Below are positions 13,643 through 21,365 of a stretch of DNA of 21,461 bases, in pieces. Below the pieces are notes generated by a model. That model was not told the DNA's origin. It was given only the letters and a program-made list of their open reading frames with translations, and made no database searches. The position numbers and the translations under genes were made by a program. Source of the DNA: Pirellulales bacterium (lineage in GTDB: Bacteria; Planctomycetota; Planctomycetia; Pirellulales; Thermoguttaceae); assembly GCA_030605745.1 (NCBI GenBank), contig JAUWHT010000450.1, positions 1 to 21,461 of the forward strand. The letters run 5' to 3'. Positions within the stretch are counted from its first letter, which is position 1; every line of letters starts with the position of its first letter.

Positions 13643-14803
13643 CTACCCACCCGGAGTAAGCCGGCTTCGATCGCCGACTTCGACTTTGATGGTAATCTGC
13701 TTGCGGTCGCGGAAGATCAGCAGTGGGACCTTTGTGCCCACGCGGGTGAGGCTGACCAGGTTCACCAGGTGGGCGTCGTCCTCGATACGGATCTTATTGA
13801 ACTGGAGGATCACGTCGCCGACTTGCAGCTTGGCTGCTTCGGCGGGGGTGCCTTTTCTGACGCGTGTGATCCGGGCTCCGACCGGATAGGGCAATCCGAT
13901 CTCGCCGGCCATTGCGGGGCCGAATTTTGAATCAAGGTCCACGCCCAAGAAAGCCCGAGTGACCTTCCCGTGCTCGATCAACTGCCGGGCGATGATCATA
14001 AACATGTTGATCGGAATGGCGAAGCCGATCCCCTCATTGCCGCCCGAGTTGCTGGCAATCGCCGTATTGACACCGATTACCTCTCCGCGGAGGTTAACCA
14101 GCGGTCCGCCGCTGTTACCGGGGTTGATCGCGGCGTCCGTCTGAATGAAGTCCTGGAATCGGACGGCCGCGTCGCCCAGTTGCAGGTCGCGCCGGCCCTT
14201 AGCACTGATGATGCCGTAGGTGACCGAGTGACTCAGGCCAAACGGGCTGCCCACGGCCAGCACAAAGTCGCCGATCTCCATCCGGTCGCTGTCGCCCAAC
14301 TCCGCGGCGATCAGGTCCGGTGCCGAGATGCTCATCACCGCGATATCGGTATCCGCATCCTGCCAGACCTTGGCCGGGTGAATCCGGCGTCCATCGGCCA
14401 GGTTGATCTTGATTCCTTCGGGTGAAGAGCTGCGGATGACGTGCCGATTGGTCAGCACGTAATTCTTGCCCCCGAACTTGATGATCACTCCAGAGCCGGC
14501 CTCCTCGACCTGCCGCCGCTGATCGTAGGAACGACTGGTTCGCCGCGCGGTGTCCGCTTCGATGTGGACCACCGTGGGGCCAATCAGTTTGGCCACGGTC
14601 TTGACCACCGCGGTCTGGGCTTCCAACACCCGGGCGTGCTGTTGAAGGGTGCGGTAGAGTTCCGCCCGCTTCTTGGGCGTGACCGCGCCGTCGCGCTGCA
14701 TTGCGGCTTGTACGGCGTCCTGGGCCGGAACCTCCCGCGGGCCAGCAACGCAAACAAGCACCACCAGGCTCACGCAGGCGATCGCCGGCACGGTCCAACG
14801 CAT
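13643..14803 (-). CDS. HtrA/DegP-like trypsin-type serine protease with one PDZ domain
   Basis: A 386-residue secreted protease. A signal peptide occupies about residues 1-28 (MRWTVPAIACVSLVVLVCVA, cleavage near VPAQ). The protease domain has the catalytic triad His121 (TNRHV), Asp153 (DADTDIAV) and Ser231 (GNSGGP). A single PDZ domain lies at about 290-375 (AFLGVDL, GTPAEAAKLQVGDVILQFN). DegP has two PDZ domains, so this is closer to DegS or single-PDZ HtrA forms, which act in envelope protein quality control. The ATG at 14803 has GGAG seven bases upstream, against a GTG at 14818. The C-terminal codons lie close to the ATCCACT array, and the protein ends shortly after the last PDZ strand. 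Confidence 0.9.
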   Translation of the reverse strand: MRWTVPAIACVSLVVLVCVAGPREVPAQDAVQAAMQRDGAVTPKKRAELYRTLQQHARVLEAQTAVVKTVAKLIGPTVVHIEADTARRTSRSYDQRRQVEEAGSGVIIKFGGKNYVLTNRHVIRSSSPEGIKINLADGRRIHPAKVWQDADTDIAVMSISAPDLIAAELGDSDRMEIGDFVLAVGSPFGLSHSVTYGIISAKGRRDLQLGDAAVRFQDFIQTDAAINPGNSGGPLVNLRGEVIGVNTAIASNSGGNEGIGFAIPINMFMIIARQLIEHGKVTRAFLGVDLDSKFGPAMAGEIGLPYPVGARITRVRKGTPAEAAKLQVGDVILQFNKIRIEDDAHLVNLVSLTRVGTKVPLLIFRDRKQITIKVEVGDRSRLTPGG

Positions 14804-14882
14804 CGGTAACTCCAGCACACGGTGTCAGAGGGTTTTAGAATTGTTATCGTGTGAACTCGGCTGATAGCTGCTGGGCGGCAAA

Positions 14883-15332
14883 TCAAGAAACATCGACTTC
14901 GATGTCGTTGATCGACAGGTCGATGTCGCCGGCGGGCGAATCGAGCACGCGGCTCCAGTCCACGTCCGCCGGGGAAGTAGCTCCTTGGCGCTCGGCCTCC
15001 CGCTGGCACTTGATGCAGTAGGTAGCGTACGGCAGGGCGTTCAGCCGCGCCATGGGGATGCTGCACCCGCAGCCCTCGCAGATGCCGTAGTGCCCGTTGC
15101 GCATCCGCTCCAGGGCGTATTCAATCCGGGCCAGTTCGCGGCTTTCCACTTCCGCCAACTGGGAACTGATCTCGTCCTGGACCGAGTCCAATGCGGCGTC
15201 GACCACGTCGCCGGTAGTCTGTGCCTTCAACTCCTTCAGCAGGCTCAAGTCACCGGCCAGGGCCTTTCGCAGTGCGTCGCGCCGGGTAATCAGGACCTGC
15301 CGCATGTTCAGGATTGCGTCTTTGCGGCTCAT
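14883..15332 (-). CDS. DksA/TraR-type C4 zinc finger protein
   Basis: A 149-residue protein with an N-terminal coiled-coil region (about 1-75) and a four-cysteine zinc finger: CEGCGC at 85-90 and CIKC at 106-109. This is the DksA/TraR layout. Members bind in the secondary channel of RNA polymerase and adjust transcription, often with ppGpp. The coiled-coil tip does not show a clear DksA-type acidic DxxDxA motif, so its action may differ. An acidic C-terminal tail (VDWSRVLDSP to VDVS) is extra. It lies upstream of the HtrA gene on the same strand, separated by about 80 bases. Confidence 0.85.
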   Translation of the reverse strand: MSRKDAILNMRQVLITRRDALRKALAGDLSLLKELKAQTTGDVVDAALDSVQDEISSQLAEVESRELARIEYALERMRNGHYGICEGCGCSIPMARLNALPYATYCIKCQREAERQGATSPADVDWSRVLDSPAGDIDLSINDIEVDVS

Positions 15333-15702
15333 AAGCTTTTCACCTTGGTGTCCGACCCAGGCCGCACTAAGGGATTGCCCCCCCTCAGAATAGCCCTTGG
15401 CGAACCCCCCTCTTCTGTAGGACTGTTTGGATTGTTGTTCCGATACGATTTCCGCCGGCGGCGAATCCCCAACTGTTCATTGCCGGGCAGCAACCAAACT
15501 ATAGTACGCGGATTGCGCCTTGTGGGGTCGAAAAACCTCACCCGCCCCGCCAGCCCCAATTGCACGTCGCTATCGGATAATCGACAAAACCGGCAGAGAT
15601 ATACAGCCGTTTTTCTCCGTTCTCCACAGAATCACTGCCGGCCTCGGGCCCCGATTTTGACCTTTGCGGGAACGTAAGCTAAATGCAGTAGAGGACTTAG
15701 TT
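15333..15702. other. Intergenic region between divergent genes
   Basis: About 370 bases between the DksA-like gene (leftward) and the FHA gene (rightward). No convincing gene or RNA was found. A short hairpin (GTGGGGT/ACCTCAC around CGAAAA, near 15512-15531) and A/T-rich patches that may hold promoters are the only features noted. Confidence 0.5.
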
Positions 15703-16962
15703 ATGGTTGACAGCGCCGTTGAGCTTCCCACCCTGTTGGATACCGAAACCGGGGACCTGGTTCTGCGGATTTGCGGCACCAACCGCCACGGCCAGATCGT
15801 GCGGCTCAGATCGGCCAAGTGTACCATCGGCTCCGCCTCTCGCTGCACGTTGCGACTGCGGGCCCGCGGTGTCGGGTCGGTCCACTGTCTGATCCTCCGT
15901 GGCGCCGGTGGCTCGGTGGTCCGACGCTTCTCGCCCGATACCCGGCTCAACGGCCGGGCCTTCAGCAACGCCTTGCTCACCTCCGGCGACCGATTGAGCG
16001 TCGGCCCCGTCGAGTTTGAAGTCCTCTCACCGGGCGACAACTTGCAGCACCGCCAACAAGACCAGTCATGGCACGAAACCGAGCAATTGGAAGCCCGGCA
16101 AGCCACGCTCGAGGCGGAACAGATCGAGCCGGCCGCAGCCTCCGAGCAGATCGCGCAGCCACAGCCCGAGCCTGAGCCCGAACCACGGGAAGTCTCACCA
16201 GACGCATCAGTGGACTTGGACGCTGTGCTTCGCCGGATAGGGGACGCCGGACTGTTGCGCGACGAAGGACTCCAGGAGCAACCGCCTGAAGAGTCGGAGC
16301 AGGAACTACCGCAGGACCCCGCCGCAGAGCAGCCTTCGGCACCGCCCGCACCAGTCGCGGATGAAGAAGAATCGGTCGACGACTACATGACACGATTGAT
16401 GGAACGCCTTCGTACCGGTACCAGCGAACTGAAACAGGGAAGCTACCAGTCGCAGGTCTCCCAGCCGCGCCCGGCCAACGAGCCGGCATCCCAGGCCGCA
16501 GCGAAGGCCGGTGCCCAGGCGGACGAGCCGCCTGCGTCGACGCCCGCAGCGCCGCAGCAGCAGAAACCGGCTCAGATATCTCCCCGCGCGGTTGCACCAG
16601 AGAAGCACGCCGGCCTATCGGCCATGCGCGAGCTGGCCAACATGTCGGCCCACATTGCCATTAGCCACTACGCCCGGCGACAGACAAAAATCAGCAAGCA
16701 AACCAAACTGCTGATCGCGATTGTGGGATTGGTCGGCGGCGTGATACTAACGGCAATGTGGTGGCGGATGGGGACCGGCAATCTGACCTTCTATGCGGCC
16801 ATGGTCAGCTTCGTCGTGGCCCTGTTCTGGGGCATCCAGTACGTGACGTTGACGTTCGACATGATCCGCCGCAAGTCGGACGAACTCGGCCGGGAACGAG
16901 AAAAACACCACGGAGAAGAGCACCACGGAGACACGGAGGACACGGAGAATACAAAGAGATAG
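15703..16962 (+). CDS. FHA-domain protein with C-terminal membrane hairpin
   Basis: A 419-residue protein. The FHA domain spans about residues 18-108 (GQIVRLRSAKCTIGSASRCT, VGSVHCLIL, TRLNG, GDRLSVGPVEFEVL). It may bind phosphothreonine peptides, although SVHCLI differs from the usual SxxH context. A long Pro/Glu/Gln-rich disordered stretch (about 110-310) follows, then two membrane segments (about 336-357 and 360-382) and a charged tail. The last 18 residues (HHGEEHHGDTEDTENTKR) are encoded by CACGGAG-type repeats. The ATG at 15703 has GAGGA seven bases upstream. The arrangement suggests a membrane-anchored cytoplasmic phospho-signal reader. No kinase is adjacent. Confidence 0.8.
   Translation: MVDSAVELPTLLDTETGDLVLRICGTNRHGQIVRLRSAKCTIGSASRCTLRLRARGVGSVHCLILRGAGGSVVRRFSPDTRLNGRAFSNALLTSGDRLSVGPVEFEVLSPGDNLQHRQQDQSWHETEQLEARQATLEAEQIEPAAASEQIAQPQPEPEPEPREVSPDASVDLDAVLRRIGDAGLLRDEGLQEQPPEESEQELPQDPAAEQPSAPPAPVADEEESVDDYMTRLMERLRTGTSELKQGSYQSQVSQPRPANEPASQAAAKAGAQADEPPASTPAAPQQQKPAQISPRAVAPEKHAGLSAMRELANMSAHIAISHYARRQTKISKQTKLLIAIVGLVGGVILTAMWWRMGTGNLTFYAAMVSFVVALFWGIQYVTLTFDMIRRKSDELGREREKHHGEEHHGDTEDTENTKR
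16906..16948. repeat. CACGGAG-type repeat in the 3' end of the FHA gene
   Basis: CACCACGGAG occurs twice (16906 and 16921), followed by two ACACGGAG copies up to 16947. Downstream, GGTCTCCGTGTCTC at 16976-16989 is the inverted counterpart, so the region could fold as a hairpin across the stop codon. Confidence 0.75.
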
Positions 16963-17047
16963 TTTAAGCTCCATGGTCTCCGTGTCTCTGTATTGCAAAT
17001 GCGTGGAGTTTTGCTTTCCTGGCAAACTTTCGCCAATGCTGGTTTTG

Positions 17048-17140
17048 GGGTTCAGGGTTCAGGGTTCAGAGTTCAGGGTTCAGGACTTTGCTTCCAAGCG
17101 TATCCGATTTGACACGAAAATCCTGAACCCTGAACCCTGA
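17048..17140. repeat. Heptamer array (GGGTTCA) with inverted partner
   Basis: Five units of GGGTTCA (one GAGTTCA) run from 17048 to 17082. At 17124-17140 two units of the complement (TGAACCC) and a partial third follow. The 41 bases in between hold no gene. The pair could form a stem-loop and lies between the FHA gene and the convergent TIM-barrel gene. Confidence 0.88.
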
Positions 17141-17194
17141 CCACTTGACTGCTTTGGTTGCGGCCGCAGGCCGGGCCAAGGTGAACCTGGCGTT

Positions 17195-18208
17195 TCAGAA
17201 CCCCCGTGCGGCCTTGACGTCGTCGAAGTCGCGCAGGTGGTAGTCGATGCCCACGTAGTCGAGCACTCGGCAGAGTGCCCGCAGGGCGACACCCATGCCG
17301 TCCGGTCCGCTGAAACCGCCGAACTGCCCGCCGCCCTTTAGATGCGGCTCCAGGTCGAGGAACACGCCCGGAATGCCGCGTCGGCGGAGCCGCCGCTGAA
17401 GCTTCGGCAGCAGCCGGCTGAACTGACGAAGGATTGCCTCGTGTGCGCTGTCGCCCTGGTCGGCCGGCACAAAGTTGGCCAGTGTGTCCTCGTCGATGTG
17501 GCCTCCCTTGGCGACCGGCTCGGGATTGTGGTAGTCCTTGATGTGCAGCCAACCCAGGCCCGGGCTCATCGCCTGAAATTGCTCCAACAACTCGGCCGAA
17601 GAGTACCCTTGCACGATGATGTTGGCCGCGTCGAAGACCAGCACTATTGCCGGGTGGTTCACCTGGCGGTAGAGATCGGCTAACAGATAGCCGTTCTCGC
17701 CTACCAGGTTCGGCTCCACCTCCAGCCCGAATGTCAGGTCCGAGCGGTGGCACGCCTCGGCGATCTGGCCGAGCTGATCGACGGCCTGGGGAAAGTGGTC
17801 CCTCGGATCATCCCCCCTCGGGTGGTAGAACGAGAACCCGCGGATCAGCTTGGCTTCGAACGCATGGGCAAGCTCGCAGACCTTCTTCACCTCCCGACTG
17901 AGGTACTGCTTGAAAGGGACATAGACGTTGTGTGTTCCGTCGTCGACGTCTTGCAGCTTGACTTTTCCGATGGGCGAGCCGATCGAGGAGACGTTCAGGC
18001 CGAACTCGTCTTGCAGGTGGCGGACCTTCTGGATTTCCGCTTTGGTCAGCTTCATCACGTTCTTGATGCCCGTGCCAACATCGATGAATCGGATGCTGTA
18101 GTATTGCAAGCCGAGCGCGGCAAAGGCGGCAAACTGCTCGACGGCGGTCTTCTGGTTGGCGGCTTCGTCGGCGAAGCCCGAAAGGATCACGTGGGGATTG
18201 GTAGCCAT
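17195..18208 (-). CDS. TIM-barrel sugar phosphate isomerase/epimerase-like protein
   Basis: A 337-residue protein of the xylose-isomerase-like TIM-barrel superfamily (AP endonuclease 2 fold). Its opening ILSGFADEAANQ is typical of planctomycete and Bacteroidetes sugar isomerase/epimerases. Metal-site residues are suggested by FGLEVEPN, VFDAAN, WLHIKDYH and the C-terminal FLDLEPHL. Members of this group act on ketoses, inosose or other cyclic polyols; the substrate cannot be read here. The ATG at 18208 lacks a strong ribosome site. It is divergent from the aminotransferase gene, which fits a shared sugar or amino-sugar pathway with the oxidoreductase further right. Confidence 0.82.
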   Translation of the reverse strand: MATNPHVILSGFADEAANQKTAVEQFAAFAALGLQYYSIRFIDVGTGIKNVMKLTKAEIQKVRHLQDEFGLNVSSIGSPIGKVKLQDVDDGTHNVYVPFKQYLSREVKKVCELAHAFEAKLIRGFSFYHPRGDDPRDHFPQAVDQLGQIAEACHRSDLTFGLEVEPNLVGENGYLLADLYRQVNHPAIVLVFDAANIIVQGYSSAELLEQFQAMSPGLGWLHIKDYHNPEPVAKGGHIDEDTLANFVPADQGDSAHEAILRQFSRLLPKLQRRLRRRGIPGVFLDLEPHLKGGGQFGGFSGPDGMGVALRALCRVLDYVGIDYHLRDFDDVKAARGF

Positions 18209-18299
18209 TGGGGGTATCCGTGCTGGGTCAATGGGTCAGAGCGGACAAAACGTTATTGTGCAGTCTTTGGTCGTTTGGGACAAGGGGGTGCGGGAATGC

Positions 18300-18327
18300 T
18301 GAATGATGAATGATGAATGATGAACGA
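18300..18327. repeat. Heptamer tandem array (TGAATGA)
   Basis: Three perfect TGAATGA units and one TGAACGA in direct succession. It lies 25 bases upstream of the aminotransferase promoter. Confidence 0.88.
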
Positions 18328-18351
18328 AAAAGAGGCCACTTGGGCTCCCCC

Positions 18352-18379
18352 TTGTGTTCCCGCCTGGGATGGCTATAAT
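18352..18379 (+). promoter_or_regulatory. Promoter of the aminotransferase operon
   Basis: TTGTGT at 18352-18357 and a perfect TATAAT at 18374-18379, separated by 16 bases. Transcription is expected to start near 18386, giving a leader of about 155 nt. Confidence 0.6.
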
Positions 18380-18385
18380 TAGGAA

Positions 18386-18497
18386 AGTGACAATCCGATG
18401 CTCGCCGGCATCCGTAGCGGCACTGTCGGCACCCGTGAGCACTCCGTGTTGGGCCGATTACCCGAAATACCGGGCCGGTCAAGTACGGAGTTTTTTT
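18386..18497 (+). promoter_or_regulatory. Structured leader with alternative hairpins (candidate attenuator)
   Basis: Two early stems compete. GATGC/GCATC (18397-18401 and 18408-18412) shares bases with CCGGCA/TGTCGG (18405-18410 and 18424-18429), and the latter encloses a small CCG/CGG hairpin. Downstream is a terminator stem. Mutually exclusive stems followed by a terminator just before a coding region are the layout of riboswitches and attenuators. The sequence matches no riboswitch class I can recognize. Confidence 0.4.
18441..18497 (+). terminator. Intrinsic terminator in the aminotransferase leader
   Basis: ACTCCGT (18441-18447) pairs perfectly with ACGGAGT (18485-18491). Inner pairing continues with TTG/CAA and GGCC/GGCC, and a CCCG/CGGG hairpin sits at the top. 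Seven consecutive T residues (18491-18497) follow. The ATG of the gene lies 43 bases further on. Confidence 0.62.
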
Positions 18498-18539
18498 ATT
18501 GTGATCGTAATCGAATTGCCCCCAATCGAGGTATGGACT

Positions 18540-19910
18540 ATGGCAATGCAAAAGACGCAAGATTTAACACCTCGGAAGGTCCCAATCGTCCGGACCAAGT
18601 ACCGCCGGATTGTGACCGAGATCCCGGTGCCCGAGTCGGTCCCAATCCTCGAGAAACTGCGGCGGTACGAGCCGCAGTCGATGGGCGGCCAGCCGCCCGT
18701 GCTCTGGGACCGGGCCGAGGCAGTCCAGGTCTACGACCGCTGGGGCAACATGTGGCTCGATTGGTCCTCCGGCGTGCTGGTGACCAACGCCGGGCACTGC
18801 CACCCGAAGATCCGCCAGGCGATTCTCGATCAGGTAAACCACGGCCTGTTGCACAACTATTGTTTCCCGTCGGAAATCCGCGCGGAACTGGTCGAGCAAC
18901 TCGACCGCGTGGCGCCGGAAGGATTGACCAAGACGTTCCTTTTGACCACCGGTTCGGAGGCCTGCGAGTGTGCGATCAAGCTGGCCCGAACCCACGGCCA
19001 AAAGATCGGCGGCAACAAGAAGATCGGCATCGTGAGCTTCGAGAACGCCTTCCACGGGCGCACGCTCGGCTCGCAGATGGCCGGCGGGATCCCGGCACTT
19101 AAGCAGTGGATCGTCAACCTGGACAAGGACATGTTTCAGGTGCCGTTCCCCGACGGCTTCCGCTGTCGCGACACGAGCTTCGATTTGTTTCTCAAGTCGT
19201 TGAAAGAGCAGGGCGTAACGCCTGACATGGTCTCCGGTGTGATGACCGAGACGTATCAGGGCGGCAATGCCAGCTTCGCGCCGGCAGAGTACATCCAGAA
19301 GCTCCGCGCGTGGTGCGACGAGCACCGGGTGCTGCTGATCTTCGACGAGGTGCAGGCCGGTTTCGGGCGGACGGGCACATATTGGGGCTTCGAGCACTAC
19401 GGCGTCGTTCCCGATCTGATCTGCTGCGGCAAGGGTATTGCCAGTGGGATGCCGATCTCGGCGGTGATCGGCCGGCCGGAAATCATGGACCTGTACCCAC
19501 CCGGCTCGATGACCTCGACTCACACGGGCAACCCGATCTGCGTGGCCGCCGCGTTGGCCAGCCTGCGGGCAATCGAGGAAGAGAACCTTGTGGAAAACAC
19601 GCGGCAGATGGGCGAGATACTTCAGTCCGAACTGCGTCGTATCGGCCGGCGGTTCCCCGAGCACATCGGCACGGTGCACGGCAAGGGGCTGGTCGCGTCG
19701 CTTCATATTGTCAAGCCGGGCGGGATCGAGCCGAATGCCGAGCTGGCCTCGGAGATCGTCCGCCGCTCGGTCGAGAAGGGGTTGCTGATGTTCGCCCCGG
19801 TCGGTTACGCCGGCGCGTCGGTGAAGGTCTCCCCGCCGCTAGTGATTGGCGAGGAGGCGCTGCGCGAGAGTATTTCAGTCTTGGAAGAAGCAATTGCAAC
19901 GGTTTTGTAA
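18540..19910 (+). CDS. Class III pyridoxal-phosphate aminotransferase
   Basis: A 456-residue enzyme with the class III (omega-amino acid/GABA/acetylornithine-like) pattern: AGHCHPKI, TTGSEACECAIKLAR, FHGRTLGSQ, then FDEVQAGFGRTG with Asp269 for the PLP ring nitrogen, and GKGIASGMP with Lys298 as the Schiff-base lysine. STHTGNP near residue 325 is also conserved. It moves an amino group between an amine or amino sugar and a keto acid; the exact substrate is not evident. The start at 18540 (MAMQKTQ) has GAGGT seven bases upstream. It is followed after a 95-base gap with a long hairpin by the oxidoreductase gene, so the two are probably one operon. Confidence 0.9.
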   Translation: MAMQKTQDLTPRKVPIVRTKYRRIVTEIPVPESVPILEKLRRYEPQSMGGQPPVLWDRAEAVQVYDRWGNMWLDWSSGVLVTNAGHCHPKIRQAILDQVNHGLLHNYCFPSEIRAELVEQLDRVAPEGLTKTFLLTTGSEACECAIKLARTHGQKIGGNKKIGIVSFENAFHGRTLGSQMAGGIPALKQWIVNLDKDMFQVPFPDGFRCRDTSFDLFLKSLKEQGVTPDMVSGVMTETYQGGNASFAPAEYIQKLRAWCDEHRVLLIFDEVQAGFGRTGTYWGFEHYGVVPDLICCGKGIASGMPISAVIGRPEIMDLYPPGSMTSTHTGNPICVAAALASLRAIEEENLVENTRQMGEILQSELRRIGRRFPEHIGTVHGKGLVASLHIVKPGGIEPNAELASEIVRRSVEKGLLMFAPVGYAGASVKVSPPLVIGEEALRESISVLEEAIATVL

Positions 19911-19916
19911 TAGCAC

Positions 19917-19986
19917 GTAGGGTGGGTGCTTGCACCCACACGATTTGCCATTGTCTGGTTAACGTGGGTGCAAGCACCCACCCTAC
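19917..19986. repeat. 23-bp perfect inverted repeat between operon genes
   Basis: The arms at 19917-19939 and 19964-19986 are exact reverse complements, separated by 24 bases. Each arm also contains its own palindrome, GGGTGCTTGCACCC or its complement, so either one long hairpin or two small ones could form. No T-tract follows. It resembles a small non-autonomous element or an mRNA processing/stabilizing hairpin. Confidence 0.9.
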
Positions 19987-20005
19987 ATCTTGAAGAGGTG
20001 TTACG

Positions 20006-21253
20006 ATGAACAAGTTGGATATCGTCATAGTGGGCGGTGGGATGATTACCCACGATCAGATTCTGCCGTCGATCTATCACCTGCAACGGTCCGGCCGGAT
20101 CGGGAAGATCAGCATCTGTGCGCTCAATTCGCCCCCGCTGCGGGCTCTGGCCGAGTCAGAGCGCTTTGCGGAGGCGTTTCCCGGCCAGCGCTTCGAGCCG
20201 TTTCCCGCGCTGGACGAGCCGGACGACAAGATGCACCCCGAGTTGTTCAAGGAAGTAATCAGTTCGATGCAGTCGGGCAACCTGGTGGTGGTGGCCGTGC
20301 CAGACCAGTTCCACGACCCGGTGATCCGCGCCGCGCTGGAGCACGATCAGCACGTGCTGACGGTCAAACCGCTAGTGCCCACGTATACTCAGTCGGTTGA
20401 GATAGAAGAGTTGGCCCGCAGCAAGGGCCTGTACGTGGGGATCGAGTACCACAAGCGGTTCGACCGGCGATCGCTGGACGCGCGTCAGCAGTACCGCGCC
20501 GGGCGCTTCGGGGAGTTCAAATGCGGCGAGGCCAAGATGATCGAGCCGTACTACTATCGCCACTCGAACTTCCAAAACTGGTTCACCAAGGAGAACACCG
20601 ACCCGTTCACCTACGTCGGCTGCCACTACGTCGACCTGGTCTACTTTATCACCGGTCTGCGGCCGGTCGAGGTTTCAGTCCGGGGTGTCGAGGGTACGTT
20701 CCCCAACGGGAAGGTCGGCTACATGTGGTCGGCCGGCCGGGTAGTGTGGGAGAACGGCGCGCTGTTGAGCGTCACCGACGGGTTGGGCTACCCGGACGAA
20801 GGCGCCGGCACCAACGACCAGTGCCTGGTGATGTACTGCGAGGGCGACGACTGCGGGGCGATCATCAAGCACAACGACCAGTTCCGCGGGGTCAGCCACG
20901 GGTACGTCGACCATGACTCGGGTGCCGCGTTCCGCTACGTCAGCCCCGACTACTTCCGCCTGGTGCCCTGGGAGGGAGATGGCCTGAAACCGGTCGGCTA
21001 CGGCTACGAGTCGATCGAGGCCAACGTGCTGGCGGCGATGCGCGTCAATGCCGCGACCCATGATATTTCCGCACGGCGGAAGGTCCTGGCCGAAATCGAC
21101 GATCGCGGCCTGCTGGCCACACCGGCCAATAGCTCGATCAACGAGTTGGTGACCGAGGCGGCCCGCCTGTCGATCACCCAAAACGGCCTGCCCGCGGTTA
21201 TCGACTACACCGGAACACCCACGGTCCGAATGCGGAGGGAAATTGAAAATTGA
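20006..21253 (+). CDS. Gfo/Idh/MocA-family oxidoreductase
   Basis: A 415-residue NAD(P)-dependent oxidoreductase. The N-terminal Rossmann fold starts DIVIVGGGMITHDQILPS (glycine-rich loop near residues 9-13). The dinucleotide-domain end carries TVKPLVPTY, the equivalent of the EKP catalytic-lysine motif, and the C-terminal domain has YHKRFDRR and GCHYVDLVYF, where the histidine is typical of the active site. These enzymes oxidize or reduce sugars, inositols and amino-sugar derivatives. With the aminotransferase upstream and the divergent TIM-barrel isomerase, an interconversion of a keto sugar or polyol and its amino form is a reasonable guess. GAGG lies about eight bases before the ATG. The last residues (EIEN) and the stop are encoded by an AAATTGA array. 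Confidence 0.88.
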   Translation: MNKLDIVIVGGGMITHDQILPSIYHLQRSGRIGKISICALNSPPLRALAESERFAEAFPGQRFEPFPALDEPDDKMHPELFKEVISSMQSGNLVVVAVPDQFHDPVIRAALEHDQHVLTVKPLVPTYTQSVEIEELARSKGLYVGIEYHKRFDRRSLDARQQYRAGRFGEFKCGEAKMIEPYYYRHSNFQNWFTKENTDPFTYVGCHYVDLVYFITGLRPVEVSVRGVEGTFPNGKVGYMWSAGRVVWENGALLSVTDGLGYPDEGAGTNDQCLVMYCEGDDCGAIIKHNDQFRGVSHGYVDHDSGAAFRYVSPDYFRLVPWEGDGLKPVGYGYESIEANVLAAMRVNAATHDISARRKVLAEIDDRGLLATPANSSINELVTEAARLSITQNGLPAVIDYTGTPTVRMRREIEN

Positions 21254-21260
21254 AAATTAA
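21240..21260. repeat. Heptamer tandem array (AAATTGA), second locus
   Basis: Three units: AAATTGA, AAATTGA, AAATTAA. The stop codon of the oxidoreductase is inside the second unit. This is the same family as the array at 7539-7587, in the opposite orientation on the plus strand. Confidence 0.88.
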
Positions 21261-21303
21261 GTAACACTTTAGCGGTTTGCAGTGACTTTCGCACAGAAAT
21301 AGA

Positions 21304-21365
21304 CAATAGCCGGGACGCAACGCGTCGCGGTGATTCACCCGCGGGACGTTGTCCCCCGGCTATTG
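21304..21365. repeat. Dispersed hairpin repeat (AATAGCCGGG family)
   Basis: Imperfect inverted arms at 21304-21322 and 21347-21365 (CAATAGCCGGGACGCAACG against CGTTGTCCCCCGGCTATTG) surround 24 bases. Its left arm also occurs alone at 9900. It is 50 bases downstream of the oxidoreductase. The remaining bases to the window end hold no supported gene. Confidence 0.75.

Larger units (their letters stand above)
18209..18539. other. Divergent regulatory region
   Basis: About 330 bases between the TIM-barrel and aminotransferase genes. It holds the TGAATGA array, a TATAAT promoter and a structured leader with an intrinsic terminator, listed separately. An upstream extension of the aminotransferase reading frame to 18354 is open but runs through these elements and is not considered coding. 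Confidence 0.7.

Noticed and set aside
18354..18539. N-terminal extension of the aminotransferase
   Set aside because: It would run through the TATAAT promoter and the terminator, and class III aminotransferases start near the chosen ATG, which has a good ribosome site.
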